In this document: positions 1 through 12,200 of the stretch, one piece after another
How the letters are laid out: every line of letters begins with the position of its first letter
Position numbering within the stretch: the first letter of the stretch is position 1
DNA from: Otatea glauca
Taxonomy: Eukaryota > Streptophyta > Magnoliopsida > Poales > Poaceae
Length of the DNA stretch: 64,000 nt
NCBI GenBank assembly: GCA_036346275.1
Contig: CM070725.1
Coordinates: 635,001-699,000 of the forward strand
Direction: 5' to 3'
The notes under the pieces: model-generated
What the model was told of the DNA's origin: nothing
Seen by the model: only the letters and a program-made list of their open reading frames with translations
Databases searched by the model: none
Position numbers and translations under genes: made by a program

Positions 1-492
1 ATTATTTTACACAAATTCTGACATGCTGATTTACAGATTTCCAATGCCTCTGTTTATAAATTTTAAAAGGCACTAAATGACATTATTAATTTCTAATATT
101 TTTACCAGAGGTAAATAATGTATTGAGGACATTATGGTAAATTTTCCAGGTTCAGATAATGTTCTAAAATTTTATAATAAATCTGTCCTTGCACTATTTG
201 GAGGTCAAAGGGATGTCCTTTCAACTATTTAATACTTTCTTATGTATTAAAATTTATTTGCTGGATAAACTCATCCACTGCATGCTTAGAGTTACCATGG
301 TAAAATTTTCTAACTTTTACTTTTACCATTTTACCATTTCCCATTTACTAATTCTAATTGTTGGATTTCCATACAATACAAAAATCCAAAGAAATTCAAA
401 TAAGAACCAATAAATTCAATAAAACTTATAAATAAATATTTTCAAATTTAAAATATTTATTTTTATATTACTTTATTTTTCGGGATGTTACA
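1..492 (-). repeat. LTR-like direct repeat, copy 1 (cut by window edge)
   Basis: This copy aligns almost base for base with 2613-3112. Both end on the plus strand with CGGGATGTTACA, so read on the minus strand they begin TGTAACATCCCG, a common start of grass LTRs. The copy runs off the left edge, so its full length, other terminus and target duplication cannot be seen. No gag or pol reading frame lies in either copy. The LTR identity is inferred from the terminus and from the duplication. Confidence 0.6.
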
Positions 493-663
493 ATGCTCTT
501 CATTATTTATATATTCTTTTACATGGAGGAGGCTTATGCTCTTAATGTAATTTAAACTTGTGCATATATGATATTTCATTAAAACATTTTGACAGTGACA
601 AATTACTCATTCTAATACTAATTCATGACTTTGTACAGCTATTAAATACTCTTCATATGCATG

Positions 664-704
<41 letters not shown>

Positions 705-2612
705 CTTTTCCATTTGAATCACTTACTATTTATTTAACAAGCCTAAATAAAGTTCATATTTTAATCATCTCAGCATAATAATTTAGTTTCATAACTCATT
801 CTGAAATTTATATATGTATGCATATACTACTGCTAGCTATTATGTGCATACATATATTCATGTACCTTCTGTTTTAGGATCATATCCTATTCACGAAACA
901 ATTCAAATGAAGATTATTATTTAAATATTTTGACATATTTAGAAACCCTACTGACATGCTAGTATTTAGAAATTAACCCTACTCATTATAGATTTCTTTT
1001 GCATGCACTATGTATTTTTGAATATCTATAGTATTGAGAACAATCTCTAATGGAAAATGATTCAAACAAAGTTAAAATATAAATATTTTTATACATTTGA
1101 GTTTTTGGAAGTATAAGGATTCCAATAAAATTGTTTCAATTAAATTCTAAGTTTATCTACAACATTTTAATATGTAGTCTATCTTTAAGTCTTTTATTCA
1201 AATTTGAATTTCAAATTTAACCAGTACTGTTTTTCAAAATGTTTTTGCATATTATGAAAGCGCTTGATTTTAGATGATTTTAGGAATTTGTTTCATTCCA
1301 TTTGGAGCTATAATGCAAAAGATATATCTAATTGAATTGCCTCGGGTATGAAATTCTAAAGAAAATCGAAAATACGTTTTCACAGTACAGAAAATGTCTT
1401 TTACCGATTGAACCAGCCCTGGCACATCTGGCTGACGGAACGGGCCCGCCGAGCAGTGAGCCGAAGCAGGGGAAGCTCTAGGGCAGCTCGCCGGCGAGGC
1501 TACGACGACGGAGGAGCTCGGTCGAGGGCTCCTCGAGCACCAGCTCGTCACGGCGCACAAGGAGGTGTGGTTCTTCACTTCCAGAAGTGACCGGACACGG
1601 CTGCCACCGTGGGCTTGCGGCGGAGGAGATGGCGGCTCACCGGGGAAGACGATGAATCAATTTCAACTCGAATCGGTAGCGAACAAAGCATCAAGGAGTA
1701 CTAGGGGTTTCGTTTTACCTATTGATTCGGTCGGAAGTTGACCGGAGAGCTCCGCCACCATGCGACCGGAGTTGGAGAAGAAGGAGTACGGTGCGGCGGC
1801 GCTTCAGGCAAGGAAACACGAAAGTGAAGGTTGATGAGTAATCTGGGAGGTACTAAGGTGCTACGGATGCGATTAATTTGAAGATGGCTCACCGGATTAA
1901 GCGAATTGCTTTTCAACCTTCAAGCTTGCACATTGCTGATAATGGTGGAAGAAGATGAGCTTCGGACTTTTGCGCGAACCTGGCTACAGCCAAGGGTGAT
2001 GGTTGAGCTCAGTAGATCACAAAGAAGCTGAAGGTTCATTGAATGGAAGTGCTACTTACCGAGTTTACTTAAATGGCTTTCTCCTCTCTTCTTGCTTGCG
2101 GCGGCAGAGGAGATGATAGAGTTGAGCTCGGCAGGAAAGAGTTCTGGCTTTTGGTCTCAAGCTGGCCAGCGATTAAGGAAGGAATGGCTCAATTGATGGC
2201 TTTGAGTGTTGGAGAGAATGGCTGTACATTGTTCTTGGGAAGCTTGATGCTGATGCTGATGCTTGAGCTCTAGCATTTGGCTTGTGTGTTCTATCTAGAA
2301 TGTGGCATATGCGTGTGGGAATGACTCAATGGCTGACTTAAAACACTTGTGCTGCTGCCTCACGAAGGAATGCTCTGGAATTTGGTGATGTATCCCCCAA
2401 AGCACAGTAGACAAGATGGCTTTAGTACTGGGAGTCGAAATGGCCATCAACTGAGTTGAAAATTTTCGAAACTTTTTGACCATGATCTACTGGGAGTGAG
2501 TAAAATTTTGGAACGAAAATACCGCATGATTAATTATTTTTAAAACTTTTTGTACTATCTTGTTTTGGGTTAATAATGTCTCTATAAAAATTTCAAGTCA
2601 AAACATGGTGCA
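493..2612. other. Gene-free stretch between two LTR-like repeats
   Basis: The left half (493-1390) is AT-rich with no recognisable coding. The right half (about 1395-2480) is GC-rich, with short reading frames on both strands that match no family I know and carry no start context or splice pattern I would trust. If the LTR beginning at 3112 on the minus strand is long, this GC-rich block would be its transcribed U3/R part and 493-3112 would be one LTR lying next to another. I could not find a primer-binding site, polypurine tract or target duplication to prove either reading. Confidence 0.4.
663..704. repeat. Microsatellite (TA)n(CA)n
   Basis: A run of TA dinucleotides passes directly into a run of CA dinucleotides. 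It is a simple sequence repeat inside the LTR-like spacer. Confidence 0.95.
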
Positions 2613-3112
2613 ATTATTTTACAAAAATTCGGATATGATAATTTTCAGATTTTCTAAGCCTCTGTTTATGAATTTTAAAAGGCCTTAAATCACATTATTA
2701 ATTCCTGATATTTTTACGAGAGGTAAATATTGACTTAAGGATATTATGGTAAATTTGTCAGGAGCAGATGAGTTTCTAAAATTTTATAATAAATCTGTCC
2801 TTGCACTATTTGGAGGTCAAAGGGATGTCCTTTCAACTATTTAATACTTTCTTATGTATTAAAATTTATTTGTTGGCTAAACTCATCCACTGCATGCTTG
2901 GAGTTACCATGGTAAATGTTTCTAACTTTTACTTTTACCATTTCACCATTTTACCATTTTACCATTTCTCATTTACTAATTCTATTTGTTGGATTTCCAT
3001 ACAATACAAAAATCCAAAGAAATTCAAATAAGAACCAATAAAACTCATAAATAAATATTTTCAAATTTAAAATATTTATTTTTATAATACTTTATTTTTC
3101 GGGATGTTACAG
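2613..3112 (-). repeat. LTR-like direct repeat, copy 2
   Basis: This is the second copy of 1-492 and shares the terminus CGGGATGTTACA. It differs by scattered substitutions and small indels, including one extra ACCATTTT-type unit near 2940-2970. The bases after the terminus differ from those after copy 1, so the terminus is a true repeat boundary. Confidence 0.6.
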
Positions 3113-3977
3113 GCGCAGCGGTGGGTTCACTCGTGCTCAGCTTCACAGCCCCGGCCGCACGCGCATGAGGGCGAATTTTTCTTGTCGACTCGTGGCCTGG
3201 ACACGCGTCGCTCACGCGCGCCTAGCTTTTTTTTTTGCGAAAACACCCCCGAAAGATTTAGAAAATGTTTTATCGCCGTTTTATACAAAAAGGTCCGATA
3301 ATAAAAATATTGCGCATAGGCCCCTGAAAATTCCTTTTTTCTGCAAAAACACCTCCGAAAAAACTTGAAAAAACTAGGATTTCAAAAGGGCTCCGAAAAA
3401 ACTAGGATTTCAAAAAGGCTCCTGATTTTTTTGTTGCAAAAACACCTCCACCTCCGAAAAATCTAGGAGTTATTTATTTCGCTATTTTATGCGGAAAAGC
3501 CCCGCAAAACAAGTTGTTATTTATTTCGCTGTTTTATAAAAACCAGTTTTTTTACGCGGAGCCCCTGGAAATCCCTTTTTTTTTACAAAAACACCACCGA
3601 AAAAACTAGAATATATTTATTTTGTTGTTTTATGCGAAAAGACCATGGCCTTCTAAAATCCTTTTTTTCTCAAAAAATAACAAGAATTATAGAAAATACG
3701 ACAGAGTCCACAAAAATTATTCTGTTGGTGCATGAGTGCATTGTGGTGACGCGACGATGCGCCGCGCTCACGCATCTAATTTAATTCAAGAGCATACGAA
3801 GGCATAAGTTTTTGGAAAAGAAAGCATGTGCACGTCTCAATTTAAAGGAAACCCCTTTATCGGAAAAGCAATATTTGGCCCCAATTAAGGACATACTGCA
3901 CTGCAGCAACCGTGCTTGGAGATTCATGCGCACGTACGTACGTAGTACGTACGTACATATATATATATATATATATA
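3113..3977. other. Gene-free stretch with a 28-bp tandem duplication and TA/ACGT-rich edge
   Basis: No coding region is supported. A 28-bp unit (GAAAAAACTAGGATTTCAAA and eight more bases) is repeated in tandem at 3367-3394 and 3395-3422. Related phrases with CTCCGAAAAA recur from 3250 to 3620. The right edge has an ACGTACGT-rich palindrome (3934-3956) and a TA run that abuts the next element. Confidence 0.5.
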
Positions 3978-4789
3978 AGAAGTCGAAATGGGGCATCATG
4001 GTGCTTGAGCACCATGATTTCAAATGCGCGAATTCAAACCCTATTCGAGTATATTTTTCAAAAATTTCAGTTTTAGGGCATATACCCATCTATAACAATT
4101 CAAATTAAACACATACCTTTTAAAAAATATACTAAAATTCAAAGATTTTGAACAAGTTTGGATCACATGCTTTGCTGATTTATATATAAAATCAGCACAT
4201 ACCTACATTCAAACTATCATCAAAAAGCGAAACTCTAGTTTGAATTTCAGTTCAAACTTGTTTGAACTAGTTAGTAAACTGGTTAAACTCAGCATCATAG
4301 AAATTTCAAAAAGTATCGCATGAAAATACATAGAAAAAATACTCGTTTTGGATCATAGTGCCCCAGGTTTTATATATATATATAGTATAAATGCCTGGGG
4401 CACTATGGTGTCTGGGCACCATGATCTAAAAAGGATATTTTCTCTATGTATTTTCATGTGAAATTTTTAGGATACTGAGTTTAACCGGTTTACTAACTAG
4501 TTCAAACAAGTTTGAACTAAAATTCAAACTAGAGTTTCCCTTTTTGATGATAGTTTGGTTGTAGGTATGTGCTGATTTTATATATAAATCAGCAAAGCAT
4601 GTGATCCAAACTCGTTCAAAATCTTTGAATTCGAGTATATTTTTTGAAAGGTATGTATTTCATTTGAATTGTTATAGATGGGTATAACCCCAAAACTGAA
4701 GTTTTTAAAAAATATACTCAAATATGGGTTGAATTCGCATATTTGAAATCATAGTGACCGGGCACCATGGTGCCCCATTTCGGCTTCCT
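3978..4789. mobile_element. Long-hairpin (foldback) MITE-like element, about 0.8 kb
   Basis: The left arm (about 3978-4368) and right arm (about 4394-4789) are inverted copies of each other over almost their full length, around an AT-rich centre at 4369-4393. The ends read GAAGTCGAAATGGGGCA on the left and TGCCCCATTTCGGCTTC on the right. Secondary inverted repeats such as GGGGCAC/GTGCCCC lie at the centre and ends. TA runs flank both sides, which fits insertion into TA-rich DNA but hides the exact target duplication. There is no coding capacity. A partial copy of the right arm lies at 7862-8095, so this is a family. A transcript would fold into a long double-stranded RNA. Confidence 0.8.
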
Positions 4790-5610
4790 ATATATATATA
4801 CATATACACACACGTACGTTAAGACCAGTGTTTCAATGTTTTTCCTTCTAATACGAGTTGCACAAATCTTAAAGCAATCAAAGGGATAAGTAATCACTAT
4901 TTACCCTTGATTAATACTTTAATATTTATACAACCGTAAAAAAGAAAATCATAGAAATACCTCTCATACATTAATTTGTAGTACTTGAGTTAGCTAGCCA
5001 TCACTTCGCTCTATGTATCTTGTCGATCGATCGGGCCATCACCGTTGTGACAGGAATACTAAATTAAGCCTCCGCTTCGAACTCGGGAATGTCACGTAAG
5101 ACAATTTATTTTCCATAAAAAATAGAAAAAGTTTCCATGTTAGAAAAAGGGCCCTGATTAAGGGGTACAAAAGTTATACTCAGTTACAGTACCTCACAAC
5201 AATATGCCTAGCTACCATGTATACATACTTCGTCTATTCTGTTTTATTTGTCGTGCGGGACATTAACATGGACTCCAATATTTATTTTTGATCATTGTTA
5301 TATGTTGATAAAATTTGTTAGAAATATAATAATATCGAAGTACTTGTGACGATAAGTACACCGGTATCATTTGTCTGTCTATCCAGAGAGAGAGAGAGGT
5401 GTGTTACGTGTAAGCGCGTGGGGAGGCAGTGATCCCTCCCTGGCAAGGTTTTCTTGTGCTTCCATCGATTTTCATCTCAAGAGATCTTTACGATGGAGTC
5501 AAGAGGACTAGCTTCGTTTCGTCCGATTAGTGGCACAATCTCTAAGAAATGGAGAGAGAAGCTGTCCTATCTATATAAACTCTATATTGTTGAAGAGGTA
5601 CGGAACGTAG
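4790..5610. other. Gene-free stretch
   Basis: I see no supported gene here. The stretch includes a short GA run near 5385-5398 and a 61-codon open frame at 5454-5639 that has no recognisable similarity and is probably chance. Confidence 0.4.
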
Positions 5611-5797
5611 ATTTTTTTTTTAAAATAATATTTTTTTAATGAATAATTATAGAAATAATATGTCGAATTAAAAAATTATAAATATATGCACCTGTCGCAA
5701 TTTGAAATGACGACAGGGGTCTATATTTGTAATTCTTTAATTCGGCATATTATTTCTATAATTTTTTATTAAAAATATATTATTAAAAAAATAATTA
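5611..5797. mobile_element. Short hairpin MITE-like element
   Basis: About 85 bp on the left, containing AATTATAGAAATAATATG, is repeated in inverted orientation on the right as CATATTATTTCTATAATT. The centre carries CCTGTCG and CGACAGG. The whole unit is an AT-rich inverted repeat of about 187 bp without coding capacity, a typical MITE form. Confidence 0.75.
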
Positions 5798-6480
5798 TCC
5801 GATTCTCGGCACACGTACGTGTCCATATCGGGCTGTAGAAACTACAGCCATTCGCCTTCACCTGTCTCATCGTTGCTTTCTTTTCCCAACTTTATATTGT
5901 TAGAGAGGTATGGAAGGGCCTCCGATCAGTGCCACAATCTCATAAGAAAGAGAGAGGGGACATGATATTATGATTGGTTGTAGTGAGGTCACAGACTCAC
6001 GCGTACCATACATTCACTGGCGGGGACAAATTACGGCATTGTAGTAACCACAACGAGAGAAAGATTTAGCGGAGTCGACCACAAATTCTTTAAATACAAC
6101 CTCAAAAGAGTATAATGGATTGTTGCTCTCTCACAGCCTCTTAAACATTTTATGACCCTCGGATCCTTACTCTATACAAGAATCTAGTGCTAAAGAATAA
6201 CCTAGTCTCTAATCCTCTCGTGCACCTTTTGCTCTGGATAAGTTGGCTTGTGGTATCTTGGTTGCTTAGGTTCTCCAAGGCCACTCCAAAGTTTATATAG
6301 GCTCCCTAGTTCTCCTACAAAGTAAATAGAAATCCTAATAGAAAGAATCGCTCTCCTATTAGGATTCATCTAATACACCTTTTTAAATTCTAAAGGGCTA
6401 GATATGTGTCATCATAATTGATAGGTGCTTCTAGATGTGCCAAGCAGCTATATAATAAAACCTCCGTAAAGAAAACTTGT
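5798..6480. other. Gene-free stretch, possibly a decayed LTR
   Basis: There is no coding frame. The minus strand of 6270-6300 reads CCTATATAAACTTTGG, a TATA-like motif in a context often seen in LTR promoters, but I found no repeat partner or termini. Confidence 0.3.
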
Positions 6481-6489
6481 TGAAAATGG

Positions 6490-7825
6490 GCTTTAGCTTC
6501 TTGAATCTTTTGGTAAAGACGACAAGTGTGACGTTCCATTTGATGTTCTCTTACTGAAGGTGCATTCAAAGAACAGATGTTTCATTATCTCCTCTGAATG
6601 ATTCGAGCAAAGAACACAGTAGCTATCCCCTTCTATATTGAAATGTCGTCTTTTCAACATATCCCTGGAATTTATTCTATTTGAGAGGAGCAACCAAGCA
6701 AGAGCTTTCAGTTTTACGACACATTTACTTTTCCAACTCCATTCGAAAGTTGGCGGAGTATGCACATTACTAAATATGAACTTGTAAAACCGCTGAGAAG
6801 AATAAGAGTTTGTCCCCCAAAAACAACTCCCGATTTCTTGTCTCCCTCACTGTCCTTGATCTCATTGAGTTGTTGTTGAAGGGTTTCATATTCCTGGGAA
6901 GCCTGGACTACGATGGGCAAATGAAATAAACCTTGTTCCTGTAAGGTTAACACGAAATCTTGAACTGGTATGTGCTTGTCTTTGACAAAAGAGAGAGAAA
7001 AAAAAAACTAAGTACTGATTTGCCGGCGAATATCCATTCCAAACATCTTGCCAAAACAAACATGTGTCTCCTCTGCTTGCTTGGCATGTAGCAATGCCTT
7101 CGAAAGTGTCGCTGAGTCTCATTAATCCCTTTCACCAAAATGATCCCTTTTCTTTTTCAGCATGAGGTACACAGTTTTGATAATAAGTATGTCAAAATAG
7201 TCTGACCCAGGGTAGGTTGACCTTGTTATTGAATTTGCGAAGATAATTGAGAAGAAAATTAAGGTTCATTCTTGATTCTTATATTGATGATTCCCATTCC
7301 TCATTTGTTCTTTGGTTTACAGACCATATCCCAAGCTGCTAAGGATTTGTTTTGGCATTCATATAAGATCCTCTCCAAAGGCAATGTCTACGGGTTCTAT
7401 CGATAGACTCAATGACAGAAACCGGCATTTTAAGGGTGGCCATGTAATATGTCGGAAGTGAAGACAACACTGAGTTAACCAAAAGTTAATTCGTCTCCAA
7501 AAGAAAGGTAAAGAGAGCAAGCCACCAATCTTCTTTCTAATCTGTCCAGGCGAGGGGAAGAATCCTGTACTTTGGGTTTTGTTGTTCCCAGAGGCAAATC
7601 CAAGATGTGTAGCCCAATTGACATCCAAAAACTCCAGCTAGGTTTTGCTGCCCTTTGAGGTGATACATTTATTGGGATCATACAAGACTTCATATAATTA
7701 ACTTTTAACCCGGAGGATTGAGAGAAAATTCCAAGGACACCTTTTGAGAAAAATTAATTGTTTTGAGTCTGCTAACATAATCAATAAAGTGTCATCAGCA
7801 TATTGAATTATTGGGTAATCAAATT
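6490..7825 (-). pseudogene. 5'-truncated LINE (non-LTR retrotransposon) reverse transcriptase remnant
   Basis: Read on the minus strand from right to left. The RT catalytic box YADDT is encoded at 7788-7802. It is followed by the thumb-like region (7359-7693, with LPLGTTKPK and SLYLSFGDELT in one of several broken frames), then by a segment with FWQDVWNG (6886-7122) and the plant LINE zinc-binding domain (6493-6765) with WKSKCVVKLKALAWLL, CVLC and HLFFEC. This domain order is that of plant L1-type ORF2. Frameshifts and stops break it into at least five frames. Everything upstream of the YADD box (endonuclease and RT fingers) is missing, and 5' truncation is normal for LINEs. The next repeat begins about 35 bp beyond the RT remnant. 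Confidence 0.85.
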
Positions 7826-7861
7826 ATCGGGCCTGTCGTATTGGTAATTCCTCTTTAGCCG

Positions 7862-8095
7862 TTCTCTATGTATTGCGTTCGAAAAAGTTTGAATTTTTTT
7901 GGATATTGAATTTAACTAGTTTACTAATTAGTTCAAACAAATTTAAACTCAATTTCAAACTAGAGTTGCCTTTTTTATGGTAGTTTGATTGTAGATGTGT
8001 TGATTATACATATAGATCAACAAAGCATGTGATCTAAATCCGTTCAATATCTTTAAATTCGAGCATATTTTATAAAGGTATGTGTTTCATTATAT
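7862..8095. repeat. Fragment of the long-hairpin element
   Basis: This piece matches the right arm of the 3978-4789 element (roughly 4437-4660), including TTTACTAA.TAGTTCAAACAA, CAAACTAGAGTT and CAAAGCATGTGATC in the same order. Only one arm remains and it is more diverged, so this is a broken copy. Confidence 0.75.
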
Positions 8096-8151
8096 ATACA
8101 TATATACAATATATGTATATATGTACATGTATACATATACATATAAACCTT

Positions 8152-8498
8152 TTTTCTACTCCCGGGAGTAGTTATCCTCTATGCCGTATCCACTACGTAG
8201 GGACTAGCTAGTATCTCGTGCAACGAAGGGTATATACATGTAGTATACGAGTATATAAGACTAGCTATGTGATATTTAAATTTTTTTAAATGTGGTATAT
8301 ATATTTTTAGACATACTCCTTTTTATGTGCGTATATGAAGGTTTTTGCAAAATATGCTAAAAACTATGTACTCCCGTACAATTTTTTCGTGTGTTTCATA
8401 TTGGAGTATATAAGTGTACGCAAAGTGATAAAGGAGTGTTCCAAGTTCGTTTAGGTCGTATTTCAAATGTGGAAGTAACTACTCCCGGGAGTAGAAAA
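8152..8498. mobile_element. MITE-like element with palindromic terminal repeats
   Basis: The termini 8152-8175 and 8475-8498 are inverted copies over 23 of 24 positions. Each contains the 16-bp perfect palindrome CTACTCCCGGGAGTAG. The interior of about 300 bp has no coding capacity and contains partial inverted words (ATACGAGTATATAAG / CATATTGGAGTATATAAG). TA-rich flanks on both sides prevent a clean target-duplication call. Confidence 0.6.
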
Positions 8499-9271
8499 TA
8501 TTTTTCATATATATATATATATAGGAAGCCTTTTCCGCACTCTCGAGAGTACATACTCCCACCTCCAATATACCACTTAAACGAAAGTATTATACTTCTT
8601 TATTACTTTTGGTATACTCCAATAATAATTCTAAGATACTCTAATGCGAAGTGAATTTCATAAAAGAATTCGTCGTGTTCCACTTTTTATAGCATAATTT
8701 GTGTAGATACTCTTTTCACATATAGAAAAGGGTATATAGCAAAAATAAAGGGTTTCGATGAATTTTTTTTTCAATGTTTCATTGACATATTTTATAATTA
8801 TTATTTAAATATATCGAAAGTGATAAGAAAATATAATACCTGCGGTTTTACACAGCCAAGTGACAACAGTATAGAATTGGTCGTACATGTCGAACATCAA
8901 TCAGTTGACAACGTCACAGAGAATTTTTTCATATAGTAATCAAAGATCGTCAGTAGCTAGCCCGATGCAGCTGAATAATCATAATAAAACAAAACCGAGG
9001 ATTGGCACATACATGGCGGCACAACATACGCAGGTAATATAATGATCTTTCATCCACTACGCACATCAAACATCATTTTCCTTTGGCGAATAACTACTAC
9101 ATGTCAACAAATAAGTTCACAGCCTCCTTTTCAACGTAAGGGCTTCAGTACTGGAGATAAGAGAAACTATCAATTGAAGACTAATCGTTCACTTTCCTGT
9201 CCCAAAGTTCTCTGTTAGATCACACCAGTCCAAGGAAGCAGCTTTCCTACTGGCCGGCCACTAGAACAACA
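8499..9271. other. Gene-free stretch, including the probable TMEM18 3' untranslated region
   Basis: There are no supported coding exons. The right end (about 9000-9271) lies directly downstream of the TMEM18 stop codon on the minus strand, so it is the probable 3' UTR. The polyadenylation site cannot be fixed. Confidence 0.4.
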
Positions 9272-12200
9272 TCAATCCTGCTTGCTACAAGCCTGCCGAG
9301 CTCGATGCCTGAGTTCTGCCCTCTTCCATCTAACCATCAGCAGGCAGAGTGTCACAAGTGTGTTCACCTACAAAACAAGTGGAGACAATTGACGATAAGC
9401 AACCAGACTAGGAAGAAAAACAAAACTGGATGGGACAGCGAATGCACTTACCAAAATAAGGATCGTTATCAAAAGCAGGGGGCCAGACCAGACAACCGAG
9501 ATGAAGAGACCTTGGGGATCAAAGTAATTCTGGGTTGAGAAGCTCTTCCAGTGTTGTCCTAAGAATGTATTTAATCTCTCAGAGAGGAATACACCAGAAA
9601 CTGCAACAAATCAAGAAGAACAGGTAAATAAAGCTGCTGATTTAAATTCATACTTCATCTTAATGAGATGGGGAAAAAATCATAGCCTCAAGGATATGGA
9701 AGGGGAAAAACTCCATGGTGGAACTTCTTTCTCAAAATTCATTGATCACTACCATTAGCACGGTAACTATGATATCATGTTGCAGTTGTGAGACTACTTT
9801 TATTTTACATTTACAGCAGAAACAAAGGGAACAAAAGCAAAGCGAGTCTTTTGCACATATTGCATGGAGCCATGGAACCAGAAAGTGGCTGTTATGGAAC
9901 GAGTTGGGTACGGTAGATAGCCAGGGAGGCGGGGGATCGCCCTCCAAGCTCGACAGGGCTCTCCCCGATGAACAAGGAGGCTCTGATCTTTTAGCCAACT
10001 GGTTAGGGACTAACTTTGGTTATTTCTTGCTTAATGCCAATTATTACGATAGGCCTCCTTACATAGAGGGTTCTCCTAGATAAGATCAATCTAATTGATG
10101 ACCTTCCTAACTAATAGATAATCTTCCTAACTAGTAGATAAGGTACAAATTAACTAATCCCTATATTAGGAAACTAATCAATTATTTAGGGAAATATATA
10201 TTCTTTTGGGGAAGTTAATCCCTTCCTAATCCCACCCAATGGTACAGTACACGGGTACTGTGCATGCCAGTACCAGCGACCATAACAGTGGCGAAATTAA
10301 CACTATACTAAAAACTCGCTTCAATAATTAAACCAACATGTTATACAACATTCCTACCATTGCAGAATTTGGAAGTTGGCAGTGTTGATACAAACTAGCT
10401 AAGCTTCAGAAAGCTTATACAAGTGCGCAAATGTGCTTATTTTCATGGTCCCAAGCAGCCACAAATAGGGGTGAAAACAGTTCAGATAGTTTCCAACCGA
10501 TCCGGATAATTTCGGATACGGATAGTTTCGGATCGGATACGGATACGGATTCGGTAGCACACTATCCAGCGGATAAGGATACGGATACGGATCCGGATTA
10601 TCCGATCAACTGTTAATTCGGATATATGGTCAACTCAGCTCAACCATCCCATACCACCAATGGCCATGGCGGCGCTGCCCAAACCCTCTGTCCCCCACCC
10701 GACCAAGCCCAGCTACGTCACCCGCTGCTTCCCCGACCAGACCAAAGCCCCAGCCCCACCGAACCGCAACAACTCGCTGCTCTCCCTCCTCTCCGCCGCG
10801 CCCGACTGGGCGGACGCCGTCAAGGAGTGCCACGTCCGCGACCGCAGCCCGCTCTACACCCATACCGAGTGGCGGGAGCACCGTAACTTGGGCCGCCATC
10901 TACGCCACCTCCTCTCCTCCCGCGTCATCCTCTCCCTCGTGCCCCGTCTCCGCCTTCACCGCCTTCGCCGCCTACAACACCCTCCTGCCTGCCTACGCGC
11001 TCAATGCCTCTGCGCTTCCCTACCAACTCACAGCCCCCTCCCTTTCGCTCCTCGTCTTTGGCATCGAGCCGTCCTACGCGCGCTTTGCTGAGGGCCGAAA
11101 AGCCTGGATGCGCGTGATCGTCGGCGCGGCTGAGCTCGTCGGGATGGTCATGCATCATGGAGGAGAAGGTGAACACCCGGGGAGGGGCGCGCTCGTCAAC
11201 TACATCCTGGCCTTCCCAGTTGCGCTCAAGGTAAGAGAAGCAGTACTGAGACCACTGCATTTACATTGTTGTATGCCTCACCGAGGTGCCATGTGTGTGC
11301 GTGCGCACAAGGGCACGCTGGTGAGTCTACTCCTGCGCCTTACATGTGCACGAGACTGAACTGCTAGCTGGAGTATATTACTGTAGAATGAAACAAAAGC
11401 ATGTATAGTGGAATTATTATTAAGCCTTGATGGCACCGCGAGTGAATTGCCTTTCAATGGATCTTATTAAGATGCCATGAATCAAAAGGACAAGTACCGC
11501 TTTGTAGAAAGAAGCCACTTCTGACGAAGAGGTGAAGTTTGAACTTGGTAGTAAGATTAGCACCCAATGTTTCCTTATTTCTTTCCATTGCAACTGATAC
11601 CCATTAAAAATGGAACATGTTAAGAGGCATATATGGTAGCAGTGTCATACTGTCATGTGTAGAGAGTTCTTGTGATTCTTGGATGATGATGCTCTAGATG
11701 GTTAGATATATGTCTTGTCTAAGTGAATGGAAATACTTATATTTGTTCAAATTTCAATAATGTTTTGATCAAATCAGCTAGTTTTGTATTTTCGTTGATT
11801 TTTTATGTACAATCTAAGGGGTTATCATGTTCCGATAAATATCCGTGAACGTATCCGATTCGATTCGTATTCGCTCCGTATCCGTATTCGATATTATTCA
11901 TATTCATATTCGTATCCGGACTATCCGTATCCGTATCCGAATCCGAGAAAAAATATGAAAACAAATATGGTATAGCTATTATCCGTCCGTATCCGATCCG
12001 TTTTCACCCCCTAGCCACAAAGCATAATGTATATAAAACTGCTAAGGTTAGCAACATCAGAAAAATTATCAGGTCTTACTGTTGGTATAGTATGACATTC
12101 AGACTGGTATGTTGTATAAACACAGGAGGGTGGAAAAGACAATCAAATTTGATGAATGATGTACACCTTCCGTAAATATTACATAATGGCACGAGAAGCC

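Noticed and set aside
9715..10083. 122-residue frame as a gene
   Set aside because: It lies in TMEM18 intron 2 and has no domain, splice pattern or start context.
10925..11260. 111-residue minus-strand frame
   Set aside because: It is the shadow of the captured VCCN1-like fragment, which has the recognisable protein on the plus strand.
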